Positions 13,911 through 26,530 of a stretch of 64,000 nt of DNA are shown in pieces; the stretch's first letter is position 1; every line of letters starts with the position of its first letter. Both the position numbers and the translations under genes were made by a program. The DNA is from Stichopus chloronotus (Eukaryota > Echinodermata > Holothuroidea > Aspidochirotida > Stichopodidae), in NCBI GenBank assembly GCA_021234535.1, contig CM037830.1:35712937-35776936 (forward strand), in the 5' to 3' direction. The notes under the pieces are model-generated. The model searched no databases, was not told the origin of the DNA, and worked only from the letters and a program-made list of their open reading frames with translations.

Positions 13911-16900
13911 TTATGGACTGTCAAAGAATTCCAACATAAGCTTCATTGCCTTGAATGGTCTATCGTACGTTATCGTGTGTCCACAATTATCGAGCATGTG
14001 TACCTGACTATCTGGAAGTGAAGTCTTGATTATATCTGCTCCTGAGGGGTGGACAAGCTGGAAGAAAGAAATATGTAAGAAAAGAAAGAAAAAATGTTCA
14101 GCACATGTTCCTCAGGGGCATTCACCATTTCAGACCACACTTTTCGAAAGCAAGTAGGCCTAAAAGGTTAAAGTGACTAAGAATCCCTATCCAGGATGTG
14201 AAAAACTGTCTATCACTGTGGCAAGGTATTGCATAGTTTACTCTTTTGTCTACCAGTTTCAAAGGCGACATTTAGAGATTCAGACCAAACTCTTAAATCA
14301 CCTTCAGCCTGCATGTGTCTGGGGTTAAGTGACACACTATCATTGATCATTCCAAGTCTAGAATCGCACAAAAGAAGGCAGTGGAACAAATCAAAATATC
14401 ATACTTATCTCTAAGCATTCGCGGTATTCAAACAAAGGACTAACGGTATAATCGGACTCAAACTAATCGTACTTTGATTTCAGCCGGTATTTCCCTCACA
14501 CACTTTACATGTACCTATAATTTGTCACGATATTTGTATACCGGTGAGGACACTATACAGTGCTCCTCTCACCACACAAACTGTATTACTCTTTCCACAA
14601 ATATTTCACTGTAACATTCAATATTTCATACATTATTTTTAATATTTCACAATTATCTTGGGTTTTTACAGTATTACCAATTTTTTCCAATATTTTGATA
14701 TTTCGTCAATGCAATAATCATACTGAACGTAAATTGGCTATTACCAGTTTTGGTTACATCACTGGTTAACCATGAAAGCTTACTTATCTCAAGCTTCATT
14801 CACTGTATGTAGAGTTCTATGCATGATTTGTAATCTTTCATGCACAAACCTTTTGAATCAATCGTTGTTTTGATCTTTGAAAAATCATGCAGAATATGAG
14901 AAGTTCAATACTTACCCTGTCATATTTTCCCCACAGGACTTGGGTGGGTGCTTCAATTTTATGGACATACTTGTGCAGAATCTTTCTGTTGACATCATTT
15001 TCTAGGTCATTTGAAACTTCAATGAAAGTGGGCAGAAGGAAAAGACAAATTTGGTTGAAAAGTCAGGGAATGCATTTTATAGACAAAATGATCTTTTAAT
15101 ACTTCAAAGCCACTTCCGTAATATTACGAATCTTGACTAGTTTCCATTTACAGCCAATCATGTACTGTTATGTAAAATGTTCCATGTTCCACTTTGTGCA
15201 GTTGGCTGAAAAGTTTGGTGTCCAACTACTAAACACTGGCTGTGAAAGTGTTAATATGCTTTTTAGTAGTGCCAACAAAATCACATGAGCCCCCCCTTTC
15301 ACCTGTCAAAAAGAGGAAAAGAAGAAGCAATTCCCAATGTGGTGTTAGTCTTTCTTTCCCCATAATCTAACTTTAAGCAAAACCTGAGAACTGAATAATG
15401 AACAAACTGACAATCACAGTCTCTCACCCTTTCACCTTGAAAAGTTTTCTCCAAAATTGTAAGGTGCTCGTCAATTGTAGCTGCATAAAATTATCCATGC
15501 AATCTTTTACACTGCATCCCATTCACTGTGCCAAACACTCTAAAGTATTATTATAAGAAATGTGTTTCTGTAGCCTAAGAAGTTGCCAAAAAGGAGTAAC
15601 TAGCATCAAGATATGATGAAAATTGACAGACTTTTACATAGAGGATTCTATGATGAAAGTATATTAAGCCTACTCTAAGTGATGCCTTTGCCTTGAATGG
15701 CTGCAACTTAACCATTGCATCTAACAAAACCTCCACCACCCCCCCCCCCCCCCATGACTTCCAAGAGGTTGGAAGGATTCTGTTGAAGATGTGAGTGAAA
15801 AAAGTTTTTTGCATGTAATTATTCTGTCACATACCTTTGCCATGCATGGCTCTCTTCTGTGACATTATCTCAAATGCTAACCACGAATACTGTTGGCCAA
15901 TGAAAAGAGGAATGTGTTGAGAACCGAGAAACACAAGAGGTTCAAAAGTTGAAAATACGAACTCATTTAAAAGAAAATGCGTTCAAAAGGGCTGAGGGTG
16001 TGCGACAACCAAAGGAATGAAAGGTGAAGTAAAACCGACAGAACTGCCACAACAAGTCATAGAAAGGAATTTGTGGTCAGATGGGGGTGAAAAGCTTTTT
16101 GCATTGGAGAAACAGTTAACGTGCAGTGGTCATGGAGTTGAAAATGGGAATGTTGATTGTTGAAACAAATAGCTGAAGATATGCATTGCGAATGAGGAAA
16201 ATGTCAGTAACTTTGTCATAGTTCACTCATTTTTCACATCAATAAAGATGAAAATAAATCATAGACAAAAAAATTTACCAGTTTTGGAATCTTCTTCCCT
16301 TTTTGAACATGAAACAAATAATGAAAAGCTTTGTGATGCTCCACGGCATTGAGAGGCAGCTTGCCGGGGTCGGCCATGATCAGCCCCTTTGCGATATCCT
16401 GCAGGTACTCGCTTTTGTCGTGGGTGTAGAAACCTGAATGGATAAATGGTTAGTAGAGAGACGAAACAGGTGTCGTGAGAACGGTGCATGGAAAAGCGTG
16501 ATCTCGAATGCGGAGGTTCTTTACCAACTTTGGGATTCTCAAACCAGCCACGTGGAAGAGGTAAGGTATGGCCTTTTTCTGTTCGTTTGTGTTTATGGGC
16601 ATCCAAGAAGAGTCTGTCAGTAAGAGGCCCTTTTGCGCATCCTGCATGTAGTCACTCTTCGTCCAGTCTGCGAACCCTGCTCGACAGCCACGGCAGACAA
16701 ATGAGTGAACAACAAGATCAGAATCATCGTATCAACCAAACAATGTCTTGCATTGTCCTACGGCTTGCTGAAATATTATTCACCACTACACTCTTGAATT
16801 ACAGCAGTCTTGTAACTTGCAACATTTACTGGGACAAGACAGAGCCAGTTTGGACAAATCAACATTTTGGTTGAATGAGGTTTCATGTCTACATGTACAT

Positions 16901-19900
16901 GAAGTTGTCAAAATAAATATGTACAGAAATAAGCCAAACAGAAATTGCCCTTACTTTAACTATTAAAGTGATTGTGGGTGTACTGAAAAACTAAAAAGAT
17001 AAGATTATGTTTGAGTATGCTTTTACTCGTACGTTAAAATGGGATTCACTTCAACCTCATTCTTCTTTTGTTCCACTGAGGTTCAACTTGTTGCAAATTT
17101 TCATGGCCTTAGGTCAGTTTTATCACCTCAAGCTATGATAATCCACATGGTCAATTAAACATCATTCTCCTAAAGTAATTCAGGTGTGTCAATCCAATGT
17201 CTAGGCTTTCTTGAGCTGCCTGGCAAGGGGTATTATGTGTTATGTCCATAGGTGATACATGTGAAATCGAGCATGAAAGAGAGTCTGTTGAACACTTTAG
17301 CACAGTTGTAACGTCATGACCTTAACTTTTTCTTTATTTTTAAATGTACTTGCGAGGTTGATTATGGACCGACTTCTTTCAATGAAGGAAACTGACAGTC
17401 ACTTCTTTGAAAAGCAATGGGATTGGCATAAAAACGGAAATTACATTTGAAAAATTATGGTTTTTACTGTAAGCGCCTACATAATGAATATGCAACAGTA
17501 CAGGTCTTACTGGCGTATCAAAAACATACTAGTCAAGTGTCGCTCCTTGGCTGGTATTGGGAATTGTAGTATTTCGTGAAAGGAAGCACTGTATTTACAA
17601 ATAGCCTATGAACAAATCCTAACACTGCGGCCTCAGTGATCCCGAGTTGTTTTGACTAACTGAATATTCAACACTAGTATATTTCCCATTGGCTTGTTCA
17701 AAGAAGCATACCGTTGATTTGAATGAAACTGTCAACCACTACATTATTGTATTCTACAGTTTTTGTAGTTGTTACAGAAGAATTTTAAATCATATGGCAG
17801 AATTAACCAACTGAAACCTACTTATTTTCCCAGCTTGTTTCAATGGTGCAATACAAAGCCTTACCAAACTTTTGGAGATGAAATTTCAATGTTTTTACTT
17901 TTTGCCTATGCATGCAATCACTTTAAGTTACACTTTGTGTCAAGTGCATAATTTCAACTTGAAGCCAAACAAATTGAAAACAAACTTCAAATCCAAATCT
18001 TGGTTTAGTTTGATGAGTGAATGATATATACAATAATTCCACAGCAACACAACAGCACTTTTGATCATGACCTAGATTCGTAATGCAGAGACTTTAGAAG
18101 AACAATGTGAATTCAAGGATATTTAAAAGACAATAAAATACCCACAACTCCACAAATCCAGGGTTGCAAAATGTCAGTTCAATTGGCTATCATACAGTAT
18201 AAAATCAAAGTCAGCAACAGTTTTGGTGGTACTTTTGCATTCCCTTGAGACACAAGATGACTAGCATGCAAGTATATTTCCACTGACTAAACATTCCCTG
18301 ATGTGTTGTACTCCCATATCTCTCAGACACACACTGTCCGATACTGGCACAAGCGAATCTCCTGCAATTGGGTCAAAAGCACCATTAGTTAACTCAACAT
18401 GTTCATTCACGGGCATCCTCTGTGACAGTCCCAGGCATTGTAGGTCACAGTGACTGCTGCCAAATGACGTTAGGCACCGTCTGTCACAATGTAGCATCTT
18501 CTGTCACATTGACAGGCATTGTCTGCTAGTTGGATGCATGTCTGTCACAATCACAGCTATCATCTGTCACAGTAGTGGGCACTGTCTGTCACAGTTGAAG
18601 GCATTGTCTGTCTCATGTGATTGTAAGCTGTATAACCTTCAATAAGACGTGCTAGATGCATATGCAGAATACTGCAAACAGCAGTCTGGTGGTGTGACTA
18701 AAGGGAATTGCACACAACTCAGGCACACACGCATTGTGAAATTGTAGAAAAGTTTAGAGTTAATCACCCCGTAATGAGCAGCATGCATTTATCATATCAA
18801 GTGTGGAATGCAGAGCACTGCATTTCACATGCACTGGTTTAATCATCTCTGGTACATCAGTCGTCTACAATGTGGTGAAATCTTCGTTTTACATTGACTA
18901 CAACTCCCTCGCCAATCAAATCGTTACACACTTCAGCATGATAAAGGAAATACAAACCTGCTGGACAGAGTAGCGAGAGTTTTGCAACATCCCTGGGGTG
19001 ATTAGCAGCGTAGGCAGCAGCAACACCGCCTCCCATAGATATTCCCACTAAATGAAAAGGCCTCTTACCGAACCCTGTAGAAATGACAAACTGGGATACA
19101 AAGAAAATACTGATTCAAACTCAAATGCCTGTAAAAACAATGTTTGCCCCCTCCCCCTTGTTTGCCCCATCCCTTCAACCACCTCCCTGACCATTATGGC
19201 AGCTGCCATGTCAACGAAAACAATAGAGTTACCCTTGAAAGTCACTTCTGATGACTGCTTCTTTCATATAGTAACACAATATATGGAAACAGTTACCAAA
19301 ATGATTCATGGTTCATATGTGGACTACTTCTGTCAAATTTTACTCACCGTCTCTTTTCTACATATAAAAGAACCAAAAGTGTCCAATCAATTCCAAGCCT
19401 TGAACTGGCATACGATAAATCTTCAAACGCAGGGGTTGTCAACTACTTCAAACATTTCATATTCTTTTCCACATCACTGAGATATTTTACCTGAGCCACC
19501 CTCGATGCTTGATTCACGAAAGTGTAACTGTACTCCAATTTTCTGCTGCTGTTGCCATGTCCGGGCATGTCGAGCAAAACGATGTGGCGGTTTCGTGGTA
19601 TGGCCTGCACAAGTAGAGAAGAACTATTTTGATAGTCAGAACACACAGATGCAGGACAACCACAAGGCCGGCATTAAGTATATACATTCCAGTTGACGGT
19701 GTTGGAGGTAGGACCAAACAACAAATGCACATACATATTCCAATCTGTGATGCAAAAAGAATTAAAGGGGAATATTGTACAATGCACGAGCATAGCACAC
19801 AAAGAAAATAACCGTAATCATTGTTACATCATTCAGTGTTGAACAAACATCAGCAAATTGCTCCTCAAAATATTATGGATAAGATGAGTTATGGAAGATG

Positions 19901-21801
19901 CATCATTTGAATTTTTGGAACTATGGATGAATGAATTATTATTGAGCAATGAACAATTGACTTTCTATCTATCTGTGATGAACTTATTTCTCAACATTGA
20001 AAATGGCTACTGACCTGCATGATGTCCAATGATCTATCATTCTGTCCATAAATATTGGTTTAAAAATAAGGTTTAAGAAATATGATTTACGCATTTCCCT
20101 TTGATGTTGTGATTTTGCATGACCACCAACTCTTTTCTCCTTTATCCTGTTCTTTCTTGGAGCCTGACATACAAACTGTGACCTGTAGCCCTTAGAGTCT
20201 GAAAATCACCAAAGTAATTTGAAGTACTATATTCCACTGTTCAAAAACACAGATTTTCTGGATCAACAGAAACAAATTTTGACCATAGGGGCAATTTCTT
20301 GGCAACGATTAAGTCCAAAGTTCAAGAATCCTTGTTTGGTCTTCCGCCAGTTATGGGTCAACCAAACTAACCTCCAGTATTTGAGTATCACATTACAATA
20401 AAGTTGCTTTTTTCATTTCCTGTACACAACTTTCTGTTTTACACGTTAAACTTGCTAACAAACTTAACCTGACCATCATTGTTCCAACACTACCAGCAAA
20501 ACTACATGAGATCTGGTTATCAAGTAAACAATAAGCGTGCAATTAGTACCGTCAAGGTCCAATATTATGCTCACTTAAACTAATTCTGTTCAAAAAATTT
20601 AAGAGCAAGAGAAAGCTGAAGCATTCCAGTTATTCTTGTTTCAAAGAACGCACAATTGGTTAACGCAGAACTGACCGTAACCATTGGAAACCACATTTCT
20701 TTTGTAGCTGACAGGCCATGGAGAAACAAAATGGAAGGTACATTCGGTGAAGGCTTGCCTCTTTCAGCATAGCAGTATGTGAAATCCCCAACTGTCTGGT
20801 ACTTCACTTCAAAGTTGTTCCTCCTCAAATTCACCCTACCAAACATGAGAAGAAGACAATGTGAGTGCCACAATTTATAACCATGATGCAACAGGAAACC
20901 ATTCTTGACCAGACCAGACTTTCTTCAAACAGCAATAGGCCTACACTGAATAACAAACAAGATGTTAGAGTGTCATTTGAAATGCCTGCAGTGAAAAAAA
21001 CATGCTTTTCTTTATTTACTGTCATCTTAGGTTTTCAATAAAGTATTCCTTTAACATAATATGAATGAAAGAGGCTTCAATATGTTTGAATCAGTTTTAA
21101 CAATATATTCCCTCCCCTTCCCCTACCCACCCACCTCCCCCTTCCATCCACACTATTTTGAACAATGTCACATGATCCACCGAACCTGTCATCATTTCAG
21201 TTAATACAAAGCATATCCTTTTCTTTTCATGCTTTTGTGGGGAATTTTGTGCATCAGGCATTTGTTTTCTCACTGTCATGCATTCATTTACATTAAGTGG
21301 ATTGCTCCATGTTGCACAGCATGAATGTCTATTGAGGTAGTAGCTAAATGGCAAAGACCAACATTAACGAATAGAGTGAGACTTGTCCACTATACTACCG
21401 ATTGATGATAATAGCCACACTGGTTAAAATTTGAGCCACACAAAATTAACGAATGAACGAACAAACAAACAAACAAATGAACAAACAAACAAATAAGTAA
21501 ATATTAAAGTGAATAAAAGGAAAGTGAATGGGGTGAATGCAATGTGATGAAATATCTTATAAATAATGAGTTACAAAAGAGTCTGCTCTTACCAGTTCAT
21601 AAATTCCATTAGCCATGATGGCTTGAGGTAGCTCATGAAAAACAATAATAGCACTTGGGCTAGTAAAAAATAGAACAGTATCGGCATCAGGAGGCCCATG
21701 AGGAGTACGGCAGACAGGACAATCAACGCCCTCCATCTGTTGGCAGGCTTCCTGCAACGGGCCGCTATTAGGTCTAAACAACAGGAGAGATAGTCTAACA
21801 T
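13911..21801 (-). CDS. ABHD6: Monoacylglycerol lipase ABHD6-like (alpha/beta-hydrolase, multi-exon)
   Basis: Exons in transcript order: 21801-21593, 20835-20676, 19604-19491, 19074-18958, then 16676-16525 or 16433-16279, 15480-15436, 15016-14916 and 14057-13911 (TAA at 13913-13911). The product is an integral-membrane serine hydrolase that cleaves 2-arachidonoylglycerol and other monoacylglycerols in mammals. Visible landmarks are a long hydrophobic anchor at about residues 25-58, the oxyanion loop SILFLHGLSATKEMW, LLDMPGHG, the nucleophile elbow FHLVGISMGGG, CPAG, WGKYDR with the candidate catalytic Asp, and NCGHTI with the catalytic His. All three catalytic residues are therefore present. 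Phases agree except at two places, between 19491 and 19074 and between 15436 and 15016. A short exon is probably unplaced at each. With those added the length fits the family (human 337). An acceptor at 21832-21831 behind a CT-rich tract suggests a noncoding 5' exon upstream. Confidence 0.87.
16279..16433 (-). CDS. ABHD6: ABHD6-like cap exon, alternative B
   Basis: This is the second version of the cap exon, about 90 bases downstream of version A in transcript order. It is 155 nt long and begins after CATTCAG as GT TTC. It ends AAA CTG|GTAAAT. It supplies 52 residues, beginning GFYTHDKSEYLQDIAKGLIM and ending HYLFHVQKGKKIPKL. Shared positions with A include GF, KS-Y-QD, KGL, D, P-N, YLFHV and IPKL. 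Using both exons together would break the frame, because the second needs one base before it and the first leaves none. The phases therefore force a choice. Confidence 0.72.
16525..16676 (-). CDS. ABHD6: ABHD6-like cap exon, alternative A
   Basis: This is the first of two tandem versions of one exon. It is 152 nt long, begins after GCAG as GG TTC, and ends AAG TTG|GTAAAG. It supplies 51 residues, beginning GFADWTKSDYMQDAQKGLLL and ending PYLFHVAGLRIPKL. It enters in phase 1 from CCAGCAG| and leaves in phase 0. It aligns along its length with alternative B, whose splice phases are identical. It covers the region between CPAG and FWRKLF, which is the cap/lid over the active site in ABHD6 relatives. 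Confidence 0.72.
17077..17312 (+). repeat. Dispersed repeat, copy 1
   Basis: About 235 bp matches 39117-39343 in the same order and orientation, for example GGTCAGTTTTATCACCTCA, TTCTCCTAAAGTAAT and TGTCCATAGG. It lies in an ABHD6-like intron. No coding or terminal repeats are visible. The element class is unknown. Confidence 0.65.
18405..18625. repeat. Imperfect tandem repeat built on CTGTCACA
   Basis: Seven or more units of about 25-35 bp share the core GGCAxxxTCTGTCACA, for example GGCATTGTCTGTC, GGCACTGTCTGTCACAG and GGCACCGTCTGTCACAA. The tract lies in the intron between lipase exons 18958 and 16676. Confidence 0.65.
19855..20104 (+). mobile_element. MITE-like element, copy 3 (5'-truncated)
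   Basis: The core GGAAGATGCATCATTTGAAT, the TTGAGCAA block and the closing CATTTCCCTTTGA match the inner and right part of the element at 5454. The left terminus is missing. It lies in an intron of the ABHD6-like gene. Confidence 0.6.
21450..21502. repeat. (AAAC)n-type microsatellite
   Basis: Runs of GAACAAACAAACAAACAAAT interrupted by AATG, in the first coding intron region of the lipase gene. Confidence 0.75.
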
Positions 21802-22681
21802 CTTTGCCAATACAGATTGGTGAGCATCTGCTGAGAAGAGAGAGAGAGAAAAGAGAGTCTGCTAGCAGATGTTGTAAGGAGAAGAAAATTAATACCCTGC
21901 AAGAAAATGTTTCTTGCTTTCCTGTAAGTGTGTTAATAATGTGACAATGCAAGAAAATTTGAACTATATTTTTTTTTCAAGTCTATCTAAACAAAGTCTG
22001 GAATTAAACATAATTAAAGTAGAAAACAATAACTAGAGTTAACATTCAAAGGTTTTGAAACTACTTTCTCATAACAGTGCTTACAAGACATAGAGCATGT
22101 TGGAGGCACTGCTTTTTGGACCCGCTGCCGTGGCATTGCCACTGGACCTCACAAGAGACCCTGCATGATACTATAGCCTCTGGACCCAACCAGAAGTGGT
22201 TGGTTCTATTGCTTGGAGCCCAGCAATAAAATTTGTCTAGCTACGACTCTGCTGTAAAGCAGTTGCATGAAAGCAGTCTCTTACACATCATGCAATGTGA
22301 AAAAATACTGAAGTTTCATATAATATCATATTGAATGTATTCACAAAGCTAGGATAAACACTCCTTTCTTGGAGACACGTACTATTTTTGAGCAAAGTGT
22401 TCGGTCTGAAAACTTCCTTCCCTACACTTACTCAGTGGCAGAAATGCAAAGGCAGAATGTTCATTCACATGGTTGAAAGCACACAGCATGTACTGTAGAA
22501 ACATTACCATCAACCATGCATACCCTGTTAAATTACAAAATGCCCATTTCAATCTTCAAATCATTGCTCATTTCTGTGCTTGTATGCTACCTGAACAATT
22601 TTTTCTTTGTATCGACCATGTATTTCAACTTATTTTACACCATTCAGTTTAATTGCCCAATCTGACAGTTTCTTTTGCTTT

Positions 22682-23451
22682 AACGTCAGCAAAAATTTGA
22701 TTAATACAATCTTGCATACAGTATATTTTCCTGTAAAGGTCTGACTTGACAGTACACTACAGTATTTACAGAGTGAATTTCCTTGCAAAAGCAATAGGAA
22801 ATTGACATTCCATGTGTATTGTAGCAAAACTTGAGATTTCTGAGTCCGATTTTAGTAAAAATCTGGAAATCATCCTATAATAAATAGTTGTTGTTAACCA
22901 TATGGAAAAAAAGATCAATTGCTCACTGATTAGTGGTTAATTAATTAAAAACGACAGCAAAAATTTGACAAATATAATCTTGCATACAGTATAATGTATA
23001 ACCCTTAAAGGGAAATAGGGCGTTTCTTTTAGAGAAGACATCCATATTTTTGAAACCAATGTTTGTGGATGCAGAATGATAGATTATTCAAAATAAGGAA
23101 GGACAGTAGCCTTCTCTTTAAGAAATAAGCTCCTCACAGACAGAAATTCAGTTATTTGTGGCTCAACACTAATTTGTTCACCCAAACTTTTCAAAATTCA
23201 AATGATGCATCTTCCGTTACTCATCACATGCATAATGTTTTGAGGAGATGAAGCTTTGGTAGATGTTTATTGATGACACTGAATGGTTAAACAATGATTA
23301 CCGCTATTTTCTTTAGTATGTCATGTTGGGGTATTCTAAACGCCCTATTTCCCTTTAAAGGTCTGAATTTACAGTACACTACAGTATGTACAGACTGAAT
23401 TTCCTGACAAAAACAATAGGAAATTGACATTCCATGTGTATTGTAGCAAAA
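22682..23451. repeat. Local direct duplication, second copy split by a MITE
   Basis: 22682-22830 recurs as 22950-23004 plus 23359-23451. Shared text includes AATCTTGCATACAGTATA, ACAGTACACTACAGTAT and AGGAAATTGACATTCCATG. The second copy is interrupted exactly by the element at 23005-23358. Confidence 0.75.
23005..23358 (-). mobile_element. MITE-like element, copy 2 (inverted relative to copy 1)
   Basis: This 354-bp element is bounded by TTAAAGGGAAATAGGGCGTT and its complement. It is the reverse of the element at 5454, with matching internal blocks (CAAATGATGCATCTTCC, GTCATGTTGG). It is inserted in the second copy of the local duplication. Confidence 0.78.
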
Positions 23452-24979
23452 TATGCCAGTTGCACTTTCAAATGCCATTATCACAAGATTGTTGATCCAG
23501 GCTGCTATCACAAGTTTCTTTTTGTGTTACATTGGGATCAAGAGGAGTGTCCCTTATTGGATCGTGGATGTCATTATAGTGTTGTCAGTGTGAGAAAAAT
23601 TGCAAGGCCATTGCTTTTGAGTTGCCATTCTGCTTGGAGAGGCCCAGATCTAGGAAGGTTCCAAATTTGGGATCCATGGATCCAGTGGTCCCAAATTTCA
23701 TGCAACCATCAAGCTACTGTCATCTTCTAGTCTTGGCTTTTGCCCTAGAAGTAGAACTTGCAGTATTTATAGGCTAGCTTCTAGCGTCTAAGTGACTGCA
23801 TCATGCCCAAGCCTTAGTGGTGGGACTAGTAGAGTGTAAAATACCTAACGTAGACTACTGCTGTTAGCGGTTTAGTAACTGCAGAATCGGAATATGCTTG
23901 CCTTTTTAACAGTACTCGTTACTAGACCTACTTACTTCGACTTGGGCCTAACATTAAGACATTTCGCCAATTGCATTTGTGGGGCATAGACCCAAAGCTA
24001 CGGTGTGTTTAATTACTTACCCTAACTTTATTACTGAAAGCCCAAGAGTAAGTGTTACTGGCTATAGTAAAAAATCACTAATCAAACTTCAAAGATAAGC
24101 GGATCATATTCATAAGCTTATCCCAAATATATTTTACCATTCAGTTAACGATACTTAAAGAGCTACCAAAAGGCTCCTGGTTGGTACGGTACTGCTTTTG
24201 TATGATGTTGACTGTTCGGTTTTTGCAGTACTATAGCAGGGCCGGGCCACTGGAGCGGCACTGTTAATTATATGGCACCCAAGGGCCGCGGTGTTGTATA
24301 TAGGCGGCGCCAACGGTCCGAAATTTCGCAAAATAGGTACATGAGGTTTAAGATCTTTGCTCCCACCATAGACTTGATAGAGTAAGATACAAGTATCAGG
24401 CGTACTTCCTATAATGTAGCTATTGGAACCTACCAGTACTTCTCTGGAGCCAGAAGAGGCTACAGTGTTAACACGGAATAAACCATTTGAGTAAGGGTAG
24501 TCAGATCCGTAAGTCCAATTTCTTGTACATGTTCACTTCAGACTTTTACGTAAACCACTGACAAGTATGTGATGCAATGGGAGGGTCTCACCTTGACTCC
24601 CTCCTCACGGCCAGACTACGGTGCCGATGACCCCACACCACACAGATGTAACGGGGAAATATAATTTTAAATTCTCTGGGAATTACAGGGCTATATCCTC
24701 CTAGGAACTGGAGGCTTCTAACGGGGTGCAACTTTCACAATTTCATCCCAGATTGACTTTGTACGTGAAGTCGAGGTTCAACTGCATGTCATTGCTAATC
24801 GTTAAGGGACGCAGTCTTATCTCATCCCCATACAATAATGTTCGGGATGAGATGGAGATTGTAGTTGTTTTGAGACTCTAGAATGTATTATGTCTTTCTC
24901 AGTTGCCATAGTTACAGTTGCCATGGTAACATTATGTAACCAGTTCCAACAAGTTTCCCATATTAAGATACTATGTTTA

Positions 24980-26530
24980 CAATGTCTTTGAACTATGACC
25001 TTTAGTGACTTCATGTGACATTTGACCTCCATAAAAATGACAGTGATCATTACTTAGGGGCCTATCGCGAGTAACCTTTGTGAACAGTTTGAACGTTCCA
25101 GTATTATTCATAGCTCTGGGGACCGCAAATGATCTTTGATCTCTATGAAAAACAATAGAGATCATCTACCCATTATGGACTATACCCACACATCGATTCT
25201 GAAAGTCAGGTACATTCCGTTCTTAAGATATACTGTTTACATTGCAAATGCATCACATACGCACAAACACCCACACACTCGCACACACTTGCCGCTGTGA
25301 TTGCATATAGATTCCTTGCCCGCCTTTGGCAAGAAATAATAAAAAAAATGACATATATTACTGATCTGTTCATTAAGATCCACCAACTTGGCTAATACTA
25401 GATTACAGATATGTTTGAAGATGTGTCTCTTTATGTGTTCAGACTTATAGTCACCTGTTATGAAAAAAAAAAAAAAAATATGGATCATCTACATACAACG
25501 GACGACCAAACTAACGGCTTCAAACTGTGAGATTTATTGACGTTCCATGCTCTTATAACCATTACGAGTTGCCGAGTTAGCAGATTGAAACTCCAGCAGC
25601 CTGCATTCAGTTGTTAAGATACCTTCCTCATAAGATTTGCGACCTTCGATCGTCTCCGGTGACCTCAAATGACCTTTGATCTCGAGGGAAAGCAATAGGG
25701 ATAATCTACTTACGATGCACCAATTACACGCACGGTAACTGTGATGTTCACGTATCTACCCATTCTTGAGATACTGTGTTTACTATAATCCACCGAGTCA
25801 CATACGCAAAATACACAAGCGCACAAACATGATGAATGAATGAATTTCCTTGTTCCTTGACTTTGGCAATTAATGAACGAAAAAGTCAAAGGACTTTGTG
25901 ATTCCTTGCCAATATTTAAAAATATTTAAAATTTAAAAATAAAAGGACAACCAACATATCAATTTTGCCACTGAAGTCGCGTCATCACTTTAAACCTTGT
26001 CTGATACTGTACCATGCATGTCTACGACTTGCTGACTTCTTGTTACCTTAAACCGTAAGAAAAAATGAAAAACGATCATCTACTCATAAGTTGCTGATAC
26101 ATATTCATTAAAATGATTCAACTGTTACCTCTGGTGACCTCAAATGACCTTTGACAACCTTTCAAACAGTAGGGATCATCTCTTCACAACAGACAACATG
26201 TACGTACACTAAGTATAAATTCGATCGAATTTCCTTCCGGATGTACTGGTCATCTATTCACAACAGACAAACAATATACAGTAAATATGAATTCGATCGA
26301 ATTTCTCTCTGGATGTAATGTGCTTACAACAGGTATTCAAACCACTAATCTGACATGACCTTTGACATCCTCCCAAACACCACAGTGATCTTCAGTCACA
26401 TCAAGAGCAACCAGTGTCACAGTTTGTAGTTCCTGTAACATCAGCAGCTGAAATATCTCTCTTTAGTGGGCTTTCAGACTTAACCTCTTGTGACCTCAAA
26501 AGACAATTGTCCTCTGCGAGGGTAGAGATC
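24980..26530. repeat. Diverged tandem array with TGACCTTTGA motifs
   Basis: Related blocks recur at about 25110, 25660, 26125, 26350 and 26490. Each has GTGACCTCAAATGACCTTTGA or a variant, then a purine-rich stretch, then GGGATCATCTACTCAC or similar. Spacing is irregular, roughly 150-550 bp. Several carry direct repeats of TGACCT/TGATCT separated by one base (DR1-like). Confidence 0.6.

Noticed and set aside
16259..16647. ORFs of 65-115 codons over the lipase cap exons
   Set aside because: They run across introns, in part in other frames; the spliced exons explain the coding signal.
23434..23730. 98-codon ORF
   Set aside because: It overlaps the local duplication and has no recognisable protein features.
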